DNA from: Porphyra umbilicalis
Lineage: Eukaryota > Rhodophyta > Bangiophyceae > Bangiales > Bangiaceae
Direction: 5' to 3'
DNA length: 64,000 nucleotides
Assembly: GCA_002049455.2 (NCBI GenBank)
Contig: KV918761.1
Span: 620,001 to 684,000 of the forward strand
The notes beneath the pieces were generated by a model, which did no database searches, was not told where the DNA came from, and was given only the letters and a program-made list of their open reading frames with translations. A program made the translations under genes and the position numbers. This document shows positions 1 to 12,054 of this stretch, piece after piece. The first letter of the stretch is position 1, and each line of letters starts with the position of its first letter.

Positions 1-2540
1 GCCGTTGTTGGCGGGTGTCGGCGTCTGCGGCGGCTGCCGCCAGGCACGGGTGTCTAAGGGGAGTGGGGGCGGCCGTTGTTTGTGGGTGTCGGCGGGTGCG
101 CCGGCCGCCGCCACACATGATTGTCAAGGGGGAGTGGCGGCGGCCGTTGTTTGTGGGTGTCGGCTGGTGCGGCAGCCGCCGCCACACATGGTTGTCAAGG
201 GGGAGTGGCGGCGGTCGTTGCTGGCGGGTGTCGGCTGGTGCGGAGGCCGCCGCCACACATGGTTGTCAAGGGGGAGTGGCGGCGGCCGTTGTTGGCGGGT
301 GTTGGCTGGTGCGGTGGCCGCCGCCACACATCGTTGTCATGGGGGAGTGGCGGCAGCCGTTGTTGGCGGGTGTCGGCGGATGCCGCGGCCGCCGCCAGAC
401 ACGGATGTCAAGGAAAAGTGGCGGCGGCCGCTGTTGGCAGGTGTCGGCGGATGCGGCGGTTGCCGCCACACACTGGGGTCAAAGGGGGGTGGCGGCGGCC
501 GTTGTTGGCGGGTGTCGGCTGGTGTGGCGGCTGGCTCCACACACTGGGGTCAAAGGGGGGTGGCGGCGGCCGTTGTTGGCGGGTGTCGGCTGGTTCGGCG
601 GCCGCTAACAAACACGGGTGTGAACGGGGAGTGGCGGCAGCCGTTGTTGGCGGCTGTCGGCGGGAGCGGCGGCCGCCGCCAGACACGGGTGTTAAAGGGG
701 AGTGGCGGCGGCCGTTGTTGGAGAGTGTCGGCGGATGCCGCGGCCGCCGCCACACTTGGTTGTCCAGGGGGAGTGGCGGCGGCCGTTGTTGGCGGGTGTC
801 GGCTGGTGTGGCGGCCGCCGCCACACATGGATGTGAAGGGGGAGTGGCGGTGGCTGTCGTTGGCGGGTGTCGGTGCGTGCGGTGGCTGCCGCCACATATG
901 GATGTCAAGTGGGAGTGGCGGCCGCCGCCGTCGTAGGTGGCATTGAAGCGAAATTTTGGCAGCGGCCGCCTTTGGAGGATGTGGGCGGCTGCGGAGGCCG
1001 CCGCCACACACGTGTGTCAAGAGGGAGTGGCGGCGGCCACTAATGTCGGTGGCCTGGCAGTGCGCCCGTGGCGGCGGCCGTCGTTGGCACGTGACGGCGG
1101 AGGCGGCGGCCGCCGCAACACACTGGGGTCAAGGGGGAGTGGCGGCGGCTGTTGTTGGCGGGTGTTGGCGGGTGCAGCGGCCGCCGCCAGACACGGGTGT
1201 CATGGGGGAGTCGCCAGACACGGGTGTCAAGGGGGAGAGGCGGCGGCCGCTGTTGGCAGGTGTCGGCGGGTGCGGCGGCCGCCGCCACAGACGGGTGTCA
1301 AAGGGGAGTGGCGGCGGCCGTTGTTTGCGGGCTTCGGCGGGTGCGGCGGCCGCCGCCACAGACGGGTGTCAAGGGGGAGTGGCGGCGGCTGCTCCTGGCG
1401 GGTGTCGGCGTGTACGGCGGCCGCCGCCACACACGGGTGTCACGGGGGAGTGGCGGTGGCCGCCACTTTCGGGGGCTTGTCAGGGCGCTGGTGGCGGCGG
1501 CCGCCGTCGGCGGATGTGAGCGGCTGCGGCGGCCGCCGCCAGACACGGGTGTTAAGGGGGATTGGCGGCGGCCGCCACTTTTGGTGGGGTTGCAGGGAGC
1601 GCCTGGCGGCGGCCACCGTCGTCCGTGGCGGTGCAGGGCGTTCGTGGCGGTGGCCGCCGTTGGCGGGTGTCGGCGGCTGCGGCGGCCGCAGCCACACCCT
1701 GGTGTGACGGAGGGGTGGCGGCGGCCCTTACATTCGGAGGCGTTGTAGGGCGCTCGTGGCGGCGTCCGCCGCTGGTGCCTGTCGGCGGGGGCGGCGGCCG
1801 CCGCCACAGATTTCTTCGAGGGGGGGGTGGCGGCGGCCGTTATTGTCGGTGGCGTTGCAGGGCGGTCGTGGTTGCCGCCGCCGTTGGCGGTTGTCGGCGC
1901 CTCCGGCGGCCGCCGCCACACCCTGGTACGACCCTTGGCTGGTGGCGGCCACCATCTTCGGCTTCAGTGCACGGCACTTGTGGCGGCAGCCGCCGTTGGG
2001 GGTTGGCGGCGCCTGCGGCGGCCGCCGCCACACCCCGGTATGACGAAGGGGTGGCGGCAGCCGGTACTGTCGGTGGCGTTGCAGGGCGCTCGAGGCGGCG
2101 GCAACCGTTGGCGGATGTGGGCGGCTGCGGCGGCCGCCGCCCCAAATTAAAGTGAAGGGGGGGTGGCGGCGGCCGTTATTGGCGGTGGCGTTGCAGAGCG
2201 CTCGTGGCGGCGGCCGCCGCTGGCGGGTGTCGGCGGCTGCGGCGGCCGCCGCCAAAGACTGGTATGACCGGGGGTTGGCGGCGGCCGCCGTCGTCGGTGG
2301 AGGTGCAGGGCGCTCGCGGCGGCGGCCGCCGTTGGCGGGTGTCGGCGGGTGCGGCGGCCGCCACCGTCTTTGGTGATTGGTGAGTCCGTCGGCGGCCGCC
2401 CCCTTTGGCGGACGACGGGCGGGGCGGCGGCTGCCGCCGTGGTGGGTCGCCGACGGGGGGGGCGACGGCGGCCGCCACCTTCGGCGGTCAGGAACAGATG
2501 CGGCGGCGGCCGCCGCCACCAAGACCGTGTGAGGGTGGCT
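1..2540. repeat. GC-rich minisatellite array, 71-bp then ~112-bp units
   Basis: The block is built from imperfect head-to-tail units rich in GGCGGC and GCCGCCGCC. Up to about 1,440 the period is 71 bp, each unit carrying a variant of GGCGGGTGTCGGC and CACACATGG. From about 1,440 to 2,540 the spacing between equivalent points rises to about 111-113 bp because units carry an extra segment containing GCAGGGCGCTCGTGG. One unit near 1,600-1,700 is about 40 bp longer. Long open frames exist on both strands in several phases, as expected of a GC-rich repeat lacking A/T stop codons, so I call none of them genes. The array runs off the left edge. Confidence 0.9.
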
Positions 2541-2673
2541 GTGAGGGTCGTAGAGTCGTATTAGGAAAAAAAAAAACCCTGCCCAGCGGGAAAAAAAAAC
2601 CGTTCATTGTCCGAAGCAGACATGCTCAGCTCAGAAGGAAAACAGTACATCACGTCGTTACTGGATCCTCCGC
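2541..2673. other. Spacer with two poly-A runs
   Basis: Short AT-richer stretch between the minisatellite and the end of the minus-strand Myb-like ORF. It contains runs of 11 and 9 A around 2,566-2,600. I see no gene. Confidence 0.6.
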
Positions 2674-4634
2674 TCACATGTCAATACCATCTTCGTCGGA
2701 GCTGGAGCACCCAGCACCTGCTCTGCTACCTGTGTCCTTGTCCGCTGCTCCAGAAAATGAGTCATCCTCCAACACACGAGGGTCAAAGTTGGTCAAAAAC
2801 TCACTGTCTGAAGAAGAGCTGACCGCCGCCATGTCTGGCGGCGTCCGCCGCTTGCGCCCTTTGCCTATCTTGCTCGGTGTTGGCGGTCGGCCAGCGCTCG
2901 CACTCCCGGTGGCGGTGGCGGCCGCCGCAGCAGCAGCCGCCAATAGAGACAACGAAGGTTCAGACAGCGTCAGGTCCACCGTCGTGCGCAAAGGGGAACA
3001 CAGGGCGGCCGCCGCCGCAGAATTCTTTGTCTGCTGGGCGCGGCGGCCAATGCCTCGAGGAGTAGAATCTGGAACAGAAGCGCCCAAGTCTTGCTCGTCT
3101 GGGACCGGCGTCGCTCCGCGGGGCGGCGCCCCATCGCCGTCCGAACCAGTGGCGCTCCCGCCCCCCACAGCACCGGCAGCAGACAACCTGCCTCTGGGAG
3201 CTTCAGCGCTCCCGGGTGCAGCCGCGCTGCGGGGATCCGACCCACTTCCGGCGGCCGCCGCCCGGCGGGAGGCCGCCATACCACCGCGGGCAGTCGTGCG
3301 GCGAGGAGTCGGCGCACTTCTGGGGGTAACCACGCGGCGGCAGGCAGCCGCCGACCTGCCGGGGGCTGCCGCGTCGGCCGAGGCGGCCGCGCCGACAGGA
3401 GCAGCCGCGTGGGACGGAGCAGTCGTACTGCCGGGGGTCGCCGCGTTCCGGGGAGTCGCCGCACCGCCGGGGGACGGTGATCCAGCTGGGGCGGCCGCGC
3501 CGTCGGGGGCGTGCGCGCCGCTGGAGGATGCATCGCCGGGGGCCGCCGCGTCGCCGGGGGCAGCCGCGTGGCCGGGGGCAGCCGCGTCGCCTGGGGCAGC
3601 CGCGTCGCCGGGGGCAGCCGCGTCGCCGGGGGCAGCCGCACCTCTGCTTGAGCGTCCTGCGGCGTCCTCGCCAGGTGTGGAGGTCTCGTCCTCTCGACAC
3701 GAATGCCTGCCTTGGCGAGCATTGCCTTAGCTTGGTGCTTCCAGAACAGAGCACCCATCTCAGTGTCGCGCATGAATGCCTGGCGTAACGCCATCATCGA
3801 CGTGCGCTCCTCAGTGGCGTCGCTCAGCTTCTCGACCGCACGCGCAACTCGGTCGATGGTGCGGTCGTCCGTCATACTCGCGGACCGGGTCCTCTTCGCC
3901 GCCTTGGTTCCTAGAGGTCGCTCAAGCCACGGGTCCCCCGCCTCGTCACTTCCGCCTTCTGCTTCATCACCTCCGGCGGCAGCCGATCTCTCCGAGTTGG
4001 CCGCCGCCTCACCAGGTCCAGCAGTAGAGTGTGTCGCTCTGCTCGGCGACGACGAGGGGGGCACAGCATCGACGCCAGCCGCGGGCGCAGCTCTCGCGGC
4101 GACAGCCGCCTTCTGGTCCGCAGCGCGCTTCTGCGCCGATGCGAACGACGCGGCCGCCGCCTTGAACTTGGGCTCCTTCCTCAACTTCTCCCAGTACTGC
4201 GGCCACGGGCACGCCACACGCTTGGGCCGCCTCTTGGTTGTCTTGTTGTTCTTGGCGTCATCGGCGTAGTCACCCCGAATGCGCGCGTACACATACTCGC
4301 CGCAATACAGGCTGACGGCGACGCTGACCAGGTCCTCGTGGCTGACGTTTCCAGTCGGCTTCATGGACTTGGCCTTGACGTAAAAGCTGGCAAACTCCGT
4401 CACGCCGCTCATCACCTTCGACCACTGCTTGCGTAATGCCTCATAGCCCCGGGCTTCTCGCGCCTCCCGCCCTTCCGACACACCTTGCAGTGCCCCGAGC
4501 CAGTCCTTGAGCACGCGCTCCCAGAACACCTTGCCCGACTGGTCCGTCCCGCTGATGTTGTCATTGGCCCCCACGAGCCAGCAATCAATCAGCGCGTGGT
4601 TCTCAGCGTCCAGCTACTTTGGTCCACGTCCCAT
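2674..4634 (-). pseudogene. Myb/SANT (NAM-associated) protein of Harbinger type, with nonsense codon and frame change
   Basis: Probably the DNA-binding accessory protein of a PIF/Harbinger-type transposon. From an ATG at 4,634 in good Kozak context (GCC ATG G) the frame reads MGRGPK, then TAG at 4,616-4,614, then LDAENHALIDCWLVGANDN and a DQ...FW signature typical of plant NAM-associated and transposon Myb/SANT proteins. CPWPQYWEKLRKEPKF matches the family's W..LR..PKF motif, and PLGTKAAKR about residue 265 matches its G(T)KAAK box, followed by a helical segment ending FWKHQAKAML. After about 3,650 this frame turns into Arg-Leu-Pro repeats and stops at 2,970. The frame one phase over (open to 2,674) gives Ala-Pro repeats and a convincing acidic Ser/Asp tail, so an indel, or less likely an intron, lies in the GC-rich repeat. 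The family call is good; the copy looks inactive. Confidence 0.65.
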
Positions 4635-4649
4635 GGCGCTTAGCGCCAC

Positions 4650-7180
4650 TTAAGGCCACGCGCGGCCCCCTGATCGTCGGTGGGGGGGACGCGGCGGCAG
4701 AGGTGGCCGCGTCGTCCCAATCGGCGCGGCCTCCTTATGCTGCCGTGACACGCCAAGTCGACGCAACTGCGGGCCGCCGCAGCCAGGCGTCGCCGGTGTT
4801 GACACAGTAGATATATGGGGGCGCGCCGGGGCCGCCGCAGATGCCGTGGCGGCTGCCGCCGCTCCTCCTCCGCCGGTACTTTTGGCTGTCGTCGCACGAG
4901 GTGGTCCACTGTCCGCTGCAGCCGCCTCCGCCGCAGCGGCCGCCGCGCTTGCAGCGTCTTTTGCAGTGTTGGCAGCCGCCACAGCAGCAGCGGCGGCCGC
5001 AGCCAGAGACTCGTACTCAGCCTGGGAGGATGCCGCAGCCGCCTCCGCACTTGTCGCGCTTTTTTGGGCAGCCTCGGCGGCCGCCGCAAACTGCACACCA
5101 GATGCCACTTGCGCAGCCGCCACGCGTCTCTCCCAGCGCAAAAAGACGTCAGCCTTCCACTTTTTCTGGGCTGGGCGCGCCCAACGAGTGCGCGCAGTAG
5201 TGACCCACGTCGGAAGTCTGCTGCCTTCGCGCTGGTGGTCGTCCGTCTCCGCGGCTGCCGGTTCCGTGTCCTGCGAGTCCGCAGCCGCCCGCTTCCCAGC
5301 ACGAGGCCCCAAGCTTGAAAAAGAGTCAGCGGCCTCCCCTTCTTCGTCAGCACGCCGCCCAGTCACCCTTGACGCGGACTCGGCGGCTGCCTGTTGCACG
5401 GCGGCACGTTGCTCTACCCTTGGTGTGGACTCAGCGGTCGCCGGTTGTCGGGCGCGCCGTTCCCCAACCCTTGACGTGGGCTGGACGGCAGAGGGTGGCA
5501 CGGCCGTCCGCCCTCCCACCCTTGGTCCGCCGCCGGCGGCCGCCCGTTGCTCTCCCACCCTTGGCGTGGACTCGGCGGCCGCTCGTTGTCGGGCGGCCCG
5601 CTCCCCCACTCTTGGCGTGGACTCGGCGGCCGCCCGTTGTCGGGCGGCCCGCTTCCCCACCCTTGGCGTGGACTCGGCGGCCGCCCGTTGTCGGGCGGCC
5701 CGCTCCCCCACCCTTGGCGTGGACTCGGCGGCCGCCCGTTGTCGCGCGGCCCGCTCCCCCACCCTTGGCGTGGACTCGGCGGCCGCCCGTTGTCGGGCGG
5801 CCCGCTTCCCCACCCTTGGCGTGGACTCGGCGGCCGCCCGTTGTCGGGCGGCCCGCTCCCCCACCCTTGGCGTGGACTCGGCGGCCGCCCGTTGTCGCGC
5901 GGCCCGCTCCCCCACCCTTGGCGTGGACTCGGCGGCCACCGGTTGTCGGGCGGCCCGCTCCCCCACCCTTGGCGTGGACTCGGCGGCCGCCTGTTGTCGG
6001 GCGGCCCGCTCCCCCACCCTTGGCGTGGACTGGGCGGCCGCCCGTTGTCAGGCGGCCCGCACCCCCACCCTTGACGTGAACTCGGCGGCCGCCGGATGTC
6101 GAGCGGCCCGCTCTCCCTCCCGTGGTGAGGACTCTGCAGCCGGCCGTTGTCGGGCGGCCCGCTCCCCCACCCTTGGCGTGGACTCGGCGGCCGCCTGTTG
6201 ACGGGCGGCCCGCTCCCCCACTCTTGGCGTGGACTCGGCCGCCGCCCGTTGTCGGGCCGCCCGCTTCCCCACCCTTGGCGTGGACTCGGCGGCCGCTCGT
6301 TGTCGGGCGGCCCGCTTCCCCACCCTTGACGTGGACTCGGCGGCCGCCCGTTGTCGGGCGGCCCGCTTCCCCACCCTTGGCGGGGACTCGGCGGTCGCCG
6401 GTTGTCGGGCGGCCCGCTGCGCCAGCCTTGGCGCGGACTCGGCGGCCGCCCGTTGTCGGGCGGTCCGCTTCCCCACCCTTGGCGTGGACTCGGGGGCCGC
6501 CCGTTGTCGGGCGGCCCGCTCTTCCACCCTTGGCGTGGACTCGGCGGCCGCCCGTTGTCGGGCGGCCCGCTCCCCCACCCTTGGCGTCGACTCGGCGGCC
6601 GCCGGATGTCGGGCGGCCCGCTGCGCCAGCCTTGGCGCGGACTCGGCGGCCACCGGTTGTCGGGCGGCCCGCTGCCCCACCCTTGGCGTGGACTCGGAGG
6701 CCGCCCGTTGTCGGGCGGCCCGCTCCCCCACCCTTGGCGTGGACTCGGCGGCCGCCCGCTGTCGGGAGGCACGCTCTGCCAACCTTGGTGTTGACTCGGC
6801 GGCCGCCCGTTGCGGGGCGGCCCGCTCCCTCGGCCTTGGTCCGCGGCCGGCGGCCGGCGGTTGCTCGTCAGCCGGCCGCCCAAACCCTGGAGCGGACTCG
6901 GCGGCCTTCCGCCGCTCAGCTGCCCGCCTCCACACGACGGCGGGCACGACGGGAGAGCACGACGCGGGGGTCTTCGTCCACGAGGGGGGCCGTACGGTAG
7001 TGGCAGAAGAGGGCGGCCGCTTGGGCACCGACAGTCGCCGAGGTGGCGGTGCGCCACGGCCACCCAGCTTGCCACGCGCAGCCGCTGCTGCCGCCTCTGC
7101 TTCCTGCGCCGGCGCGTCTCGGTCTCCGGCGGAAAGCGCACCATCACTCAGTGCGTCGCGTGAGATTTCACAGCGTCACT
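4650..7180 (-). pseudogene. Ala-rich protein built on 17-residue tandem repeats, one internal TGA
   Basis: Unrecognised protein. In one minus-strand frame, open from about 7,177, there is an Ala/Glu-rich start without an in-frame ATG, then about 25 copies of a 17-residue repeat whose consensus is PRVGERAARQRAAAEST, then an Ala-rich helical segment with a basic patch (WARPAQKKWKADVFLRWERR), ending at TAA 4,650. One stop interrupts it: TGA at about 6,047-6,045, where every other repeat has CGA (R), a CpG transition. The ORF ends only 15 bp before the ATG of the downstream Myb-like ORF, in the same phase, so the two may be remains of one transcription unit. All other frames of the 51-bp repeat are also open, including a 577-codon minus frame, so the frame choice rests on the flanking composition and is not certain. 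Confidence 0.4.
5520..6840. repeat. 51-bp minisatellite (17-codon unit)
   Basis: About 25 head-to-tail units, period exactly 51 bp (for example CTTGGCGTGG at 5,611 and again at 5,662). Variation between units is mainly single-base. Because 51 is a multiple of three, every frame remains open through the array. It lies inside the 17-residue-repeat ORF. Confidence 0.9.
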
Positions 7181-9184
7181 ATATGTGGCAGCCTCCCACA
7201 CCAGGGGAGGCCTTCACAACTCCACACACGGTGGAGCAGTCGTCAGGGACGGGGACGCGCGCGTGCCCACGCACGAGCGAAAAGGAGGGCAGCACGCCAC
7301 ACAGCGCAGAAGCTTCGAGCCGCAAACGCACCGATGCCTACTCGGCGGCCGCCGAGAACGGCAACGTCGACCACTCGGCAGCCGACCACCTGCTCTGTTC
7401 CCGCAGACCACCTGTGCGCACCGGGAACCCCCTGCACCCCCTCTTTGGAGGCGACCAGCCGAACTCAAATGCACGCACGGCAGCCAAGGGCCGTGCGCGG
7501 CCCCCATACGGCGCACGAGCACAGTAAGAGCGTGCGTCCCCCACGCGGAGCGCCCAACACGAGGCAATAGGCGGCGCCTCTGGCTAGGGCGGGAGCCACG
7601 CGACCCCTCCCACTGAGAAGGCGGCTGCTGGCGCGCCGACACGACCCGCGCCGGCCCCCTGCCGCGGCACGGTGCCCCCCACGCTCCCGCGCCGGCCCCC
7701 TGCCGCGGCGCGGTGTCCGTGACGCTCAAGCGACGCCACACCGGGCGGGCGGCCTCACGCTTGTCAGCAGAGGGGCCCCAACGTTTCGGGCCCCACAAAG
7801 CGAAAGTACGCCTGGAATCAGGCTGACAACGGTGGTCAAGCTTCGCAGCGATCCGTGCACGCAGCTGCAGTGTTCCACAAGACCTCTAGTCTTCCATTGG
7901 CTCACGGTCCTCGCATCACGCCGATCTCAGAATATCAGTGCAGCGACTGCCTCCGCACTGTTTGCAAGATTCATACTGGCACGCTATTGGGCGAACGATC
8001 ATACGAAAAGCGACCCCTGTCGCAGCGTACCGCATCTGACACCACCGGCGCGCCCTCATTTCATCTGGCTCTGCGGCGTGCCACGCGCTGTCAAGCGATT
8101 CGAGATCCTCAGTGACATATGACCGCTGACATCGTGGACTATATGTCGACAGCATTGACCAGATTGTAGCCCTCTCTCTGGCAAGTATATATCACATGGG
8201 GGGGTGATCCGGTAGTCCAGGGTGCTTTTAATAGCCGGCTGCTGAGCGGGCGCCACGTCGCAAGAATTTAAGAAGATAGGCGGTGCATAGACCGACATTG
8301 TTGGGAGTGCTCTTACACCCCCTGTTCGGGCAACAGAGCCCGAACGAATCGCGAATCCGTTTGGCAGTACTGTTGGCCTCTCTCGTGGGGGGGCCGTGCA
8401 GTTGCCAGGAACTCGCTGGGGAAAAGGCTCACGCACATGGGCTAGGCACATAGTAGGGAGCGCAGCTGACTAGGAGCCCCTAATTAAACGGTTGCCGAGA
8501 CTTGGTGTCACCAAGAGGGGATTGCATGAGCGGCAAGACACAACACTCCTTGGGCCTTTCCAAGCCAACTACGTCGTGACAGGCACCTCCCACCAAAGTG
8601 CCGGTTGCCAAGGGTACGAAAACCATGTATGATGGGACACACAACCGAGCAAAGACAGCCTCGGCGCCACCACGCCATCGTGCACGGTCGCCCCAAAAAA
8701 AGAGCGCAGCCATCGTCACTGCGATACCACGCGGTCCGTGTCGCCAAGGTACGTAAAAGAGAAGACCGTACTTTGGTCTCGACAAGGTGCTAGTGGCGAC
8801 AAGCCCCACAGACCCCTCCATCCCAGGCATCACACTCCACGCCAGGGCACCTGACACCGGTCCATCCCGCAGGCAATTCTACGTCACGATGCCGTGAGCG
8901 TCCTACCACCAAACAGTCCGCCCGGGGCTTGTCCCATCTAGCTACTTGGATTGAGCACGCGGGATGTGAAGGGGTAGAAGTGGTTGGTAAAAAACCGTTG
9001 GGCACGACGTTCTACAGCGGTGTCGGGGGTGTTGGACGGCACGGCACGGAGACCGTGCCGGTCGCCCAGGTCCTGGAAGTCGGGGACGACGTGTTCAACC
9101 CGCAACACGCTCGCCAGTGGCACGCGGTCAAGGGCGGGCCATTCCGCATCGACAGCATCAAATGCCCACGCCATCAGCGCCGCG
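7181..9184. other. Intergenic, no gene recognised
   Basis: About 2 kb without convincing coding sequence. A ~41-bp direct duplication (CGCGCCGGCCCCCTGCCGCGG twice, near 7,648 and 7,689) is present. A minus-strand ORF at 8,480-8,857 has no recognisable motif and I do not call it. Confidence 0.5.
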
Positions 9185-10822
9185 CGGTGCAAACCAATGT
9201 CGGGCGTCCCCCCAACAATTCCGCATCCCTACCGGGCCGCGTGCACTGGCGGTCCGGGCGCGAAATTGGGTGGCCATAGAAGTATGTGGCCATAGAAGTC
9301 CAAGCCACGGGCACGGCGTGCGTCCCCGACGCGACAAGCGGGTGGTGTGGGTGCAGACCAATGTCGGGCGTCCCCCCAACAATTCCGCATCCCTACCGGG
9401 CCGCGTGCACTGGCGGTCCATGCGCGGAATTGGGTGGCCATAGAAGTATGTGGCCATATAAGTCCAAACCACGGGTACGGCGTGCGTCCGCGACGCGACA
9501 AGCGGATGGTGTGGGTGCAAACCAATGTCGGGCGTCTTCCCAATAATTCGGCACCCCTACCGGGCCGCGTGCACTGGCGGTCCGTGCGCGGAATTGGGTG
9601 GCCATAGAAGTATGTGGCCATAGAAGTCCAAACCACAGGTACGGCGTGCTTCCCCGACGGGACAAGCGGGTGGTGTGGGTGCAAACCAATGTCGGGCGTC
9701 CCCCCAATAATTCGGCACCCCTACCGGGCCGCGTGCACTGGCGGTCCGTGCGCGGAATTGGGTGGCCATAGAAGATTGTGGCCATAGAAGTCCAAACCAC
9801 GGGTACGGCGTGCGTCCGCGACGCGACAAGCGGATGGTGTGGGTGCAAACCAATGTCGGGCGTCCCCCCAATAATTCTGCATCCCTACCGGGCCGCGTGC
9901 ACTGGCGGTCCGTTCGCGCAACTGGTTGGCCATAGGAGTATGTTGCCATAGAAGTCCAAACCACGGGTACGGCGTGCGTCCGCGACGCGACAAGCGGGGC
10001 GTGTGGGTGCAAACCAACGTGGGGCGTCCCCCCAACAAATCCGCATCCCTACCGGGCCGGGTGCACTGTTGGTCCGTGCGCAAAATTGGGTGGCCATAGA
10101 AGAATGTGGCCATAGAAGTCCAAACCACAGGTACGGCGTGCGTCCCCGACGCGACAAGCGGGTGTGTCGGGTGCAACTCAATATCAGGAGTCCCCCCAAC
10201 AATTGCGCATCCCTACCGGGCCGCGTGCACTGGCGGTCCGTGCGCGGAATTGGGTGGCCATAGGAGTATGTGGCCATAGAAGTCCAAACCACGGGCACGG
10301 CGTGCGTCCCCGACGCGACAAGCGGGTGTGGTGGGTGCAAACCAATGTAGGGCGTCCCGCAACAATTCTGCATCTCAACCAGGCCGCGTGCACTGGCTGT
10401 CCGTGCGCGACGTTGGGTGGCCATAGAAGTATGTGGCCATAGAAGTCCAAACCACGGGTACGGCGTGCGTCGCCGACGCCACAAGCGGGTGTGGTTGGTG
10501 CAATCTAATGACGAGAGTCCCCCAAACAATTCCGGATCCCTACCGGGCCGCGTGCACTGGCGGTCCGTGCGCCGAATTGGGTGGCCATAGAAGTATGTGG
10601 CCATAGAAGTCCAAACCACAGGTACGGCGTGCGTCCCCGACGCGACAACCGGGTGGTGTGGGTGCAAACCAATGTCGGGCGTCCCCCCAACAATTCTGCA
10701 TCCCTACCCTGCCGCGTGCACTGGCGGTCCGTGCTCGGAATTGGGTGGCCATAGAAGTATGTCGCCATAGAAGTCCAAACCACGGGCACGGCGTGCGTCC
10801 CCGACGCGACAAGCGGGTGGTT
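9185..10822. repeat. 164-bp tandem satellite, ten units
   Basis: Ten head-to-tail units; the anchor AATGTCGGGCGTCCCCCC recurs every 164 bp from about 9,191 to 10,667. Each unit contains an internal near-duplicate, GGCCATAGAAGT spaced by ATGT and then repeated. Units differ by scattered substitutions and one is a base or two shorter. The period is not a multiple of three, so the minus-strand ORFs that recur every 164 bp are shadows of the repeat. The array ends abruptly at 10,822 in unrelated sequence. Confidence 0.95.
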
Positions 10823-11617
10823 TCCCTTATAGGCCTACTGCCCATTGTTCTCCTACTGTACCATGTTCTACAGTCCCATTTGCTCCTATGGCCCCTGCTA
10901 CCCCTATAGTCGTGGCGGACGGCGCGGATGCGGAAGGTGAGGAGGGTGGGGCGCTGCATGTGCTGATCTCACTGTCCTTGCATCGTTCTGGCTTTTTGGG
11001 TGCGGTTCGGGTCGGGTGGCGAGGGGCGGGGGAAGAGCGCGAGGAGGTAGGAAGAGGGTGTACTACCCCCAGCCAGAGGACGCTACAGAACCATAAAAGA
11101 CGCTTCTGTTTTCTGCAACGTATTCAGCTGGTGCGGCCCTGTAAGACAGCTCTCCAGCTGGCATCAAGTATCAGACCGCTGATTGAATACGAATCCAGCC
11201 CAGGCACGCTTGCAATCGTGGCACCAAGGGGGGCCACGTGACTCGTCTCAGCAGGTGCGGTGATGCCCCCAATTGGATCTGTGAAGGGGGGGGGGGCGGC
11301 TCCCGGACATGTCGTTGAACAGTGTCAGAACCGTGCTGGCCGCGTACTGCTGCTCTAAAATGCGAATATGCCATCTATACTGATAGTGTAGACACTGAAG
11401 AAAAGCGGGGTCGAATATGGCCCAGTATAGCAATTTCAGACGTACTGGCACCAATCTGAAAACCGCCGGGGTAAGTCCCCAAGTAGCTTGGTACGGAATC
11501 GCGACGCTGTTGCAAAAGCGTACCAAATCGGACTCCGCGGGGTCGTAGAGGCCGACTTGGAACTTTTATGCAACAGTTTGAGTGCGGAAGTTATGAGAGA
11601 AAGGATGTGTATTTCGG
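10823..11617. other. Intergenic, no gene recognised
   Basis: Single-copy-looking DNA between the satellite and the first MITE copy. It contains an 11-G run at 11,286-11,296. No coding or RNA gene signal that I can support. Confidence 0.45.
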
Positions 11618-12054
11618 ACCTCCAAAAATTGGCGGTTGCAGAGTGGTGGAAATCATTCAACAGCGTACGTGGACCAATGGAAAGGCTAGGAATCATGTGA
11701 GTTCCTTACACAGTCTCCTCATGCAGCTCTGCGCACTGGAAACGCACATCAGGATCTCAAGAAATCTGAACAAGTTTGTTGATCTCATGAGAAATCACAG
11801 GTCTGGCCTAGAACCCTCTCCATGCCCTCTCGAGGCCCAAGCAAGCGGCCCAGAAATCTCAGGAAGTCTCATTGTGGGTTGCAATGGCTCTGCGTGATTC
11901 CTGGCAGACAGTTTGATTGGCTTGCAAGATTACTGGCGGTAACTCCCGGCCAATAGTTTTGATCGTGGCTTGTCGAACAGCCAATCCTACATCATTTCTA
12001 TGCTGTGTCGTCGGCGCTACCTCCCTTCTCTTTGCAACCGCCATTTTTTCGGAG
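11618..12054 (+). mobile_element. MITE-like element, family 1, copy 1
   Basis: About 435 bp bounded by inverted ends: CCTCCAAAAATTGGCGGTTG on the left and CAACCGCCATTTTTTCGGAGG on the right. The interior (for example GATCTCAAGAAATCTGAA and GTTGATCTCATGAGA) is shared with copies at 18,876-19,490 and 23,085-23,522. No coding capacity, so a non-autonomous element is the best call. I could not find a clean target duplication for this copy. Confidence 0.7.

Noticed and set aside
5414-7147. 577-codon uninterrupted minus ORF in another frame of the 51-bp repeat
   Set aside because: A 51-bp unit without stops keeps all frames open. The frame I prefer has protein-like flanks on both sides; the longer one does not.
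8480-8857. 125-codon minus ORF as a membrane protein gene
   Set aside because: No recognisable motif, no supporting context, and overlapping open frames.
9185-10822. CRISPR array
   Set aside because: Units are contiguous 164-bp repeats with no unique spacers, and the DNA is eukaryotic.
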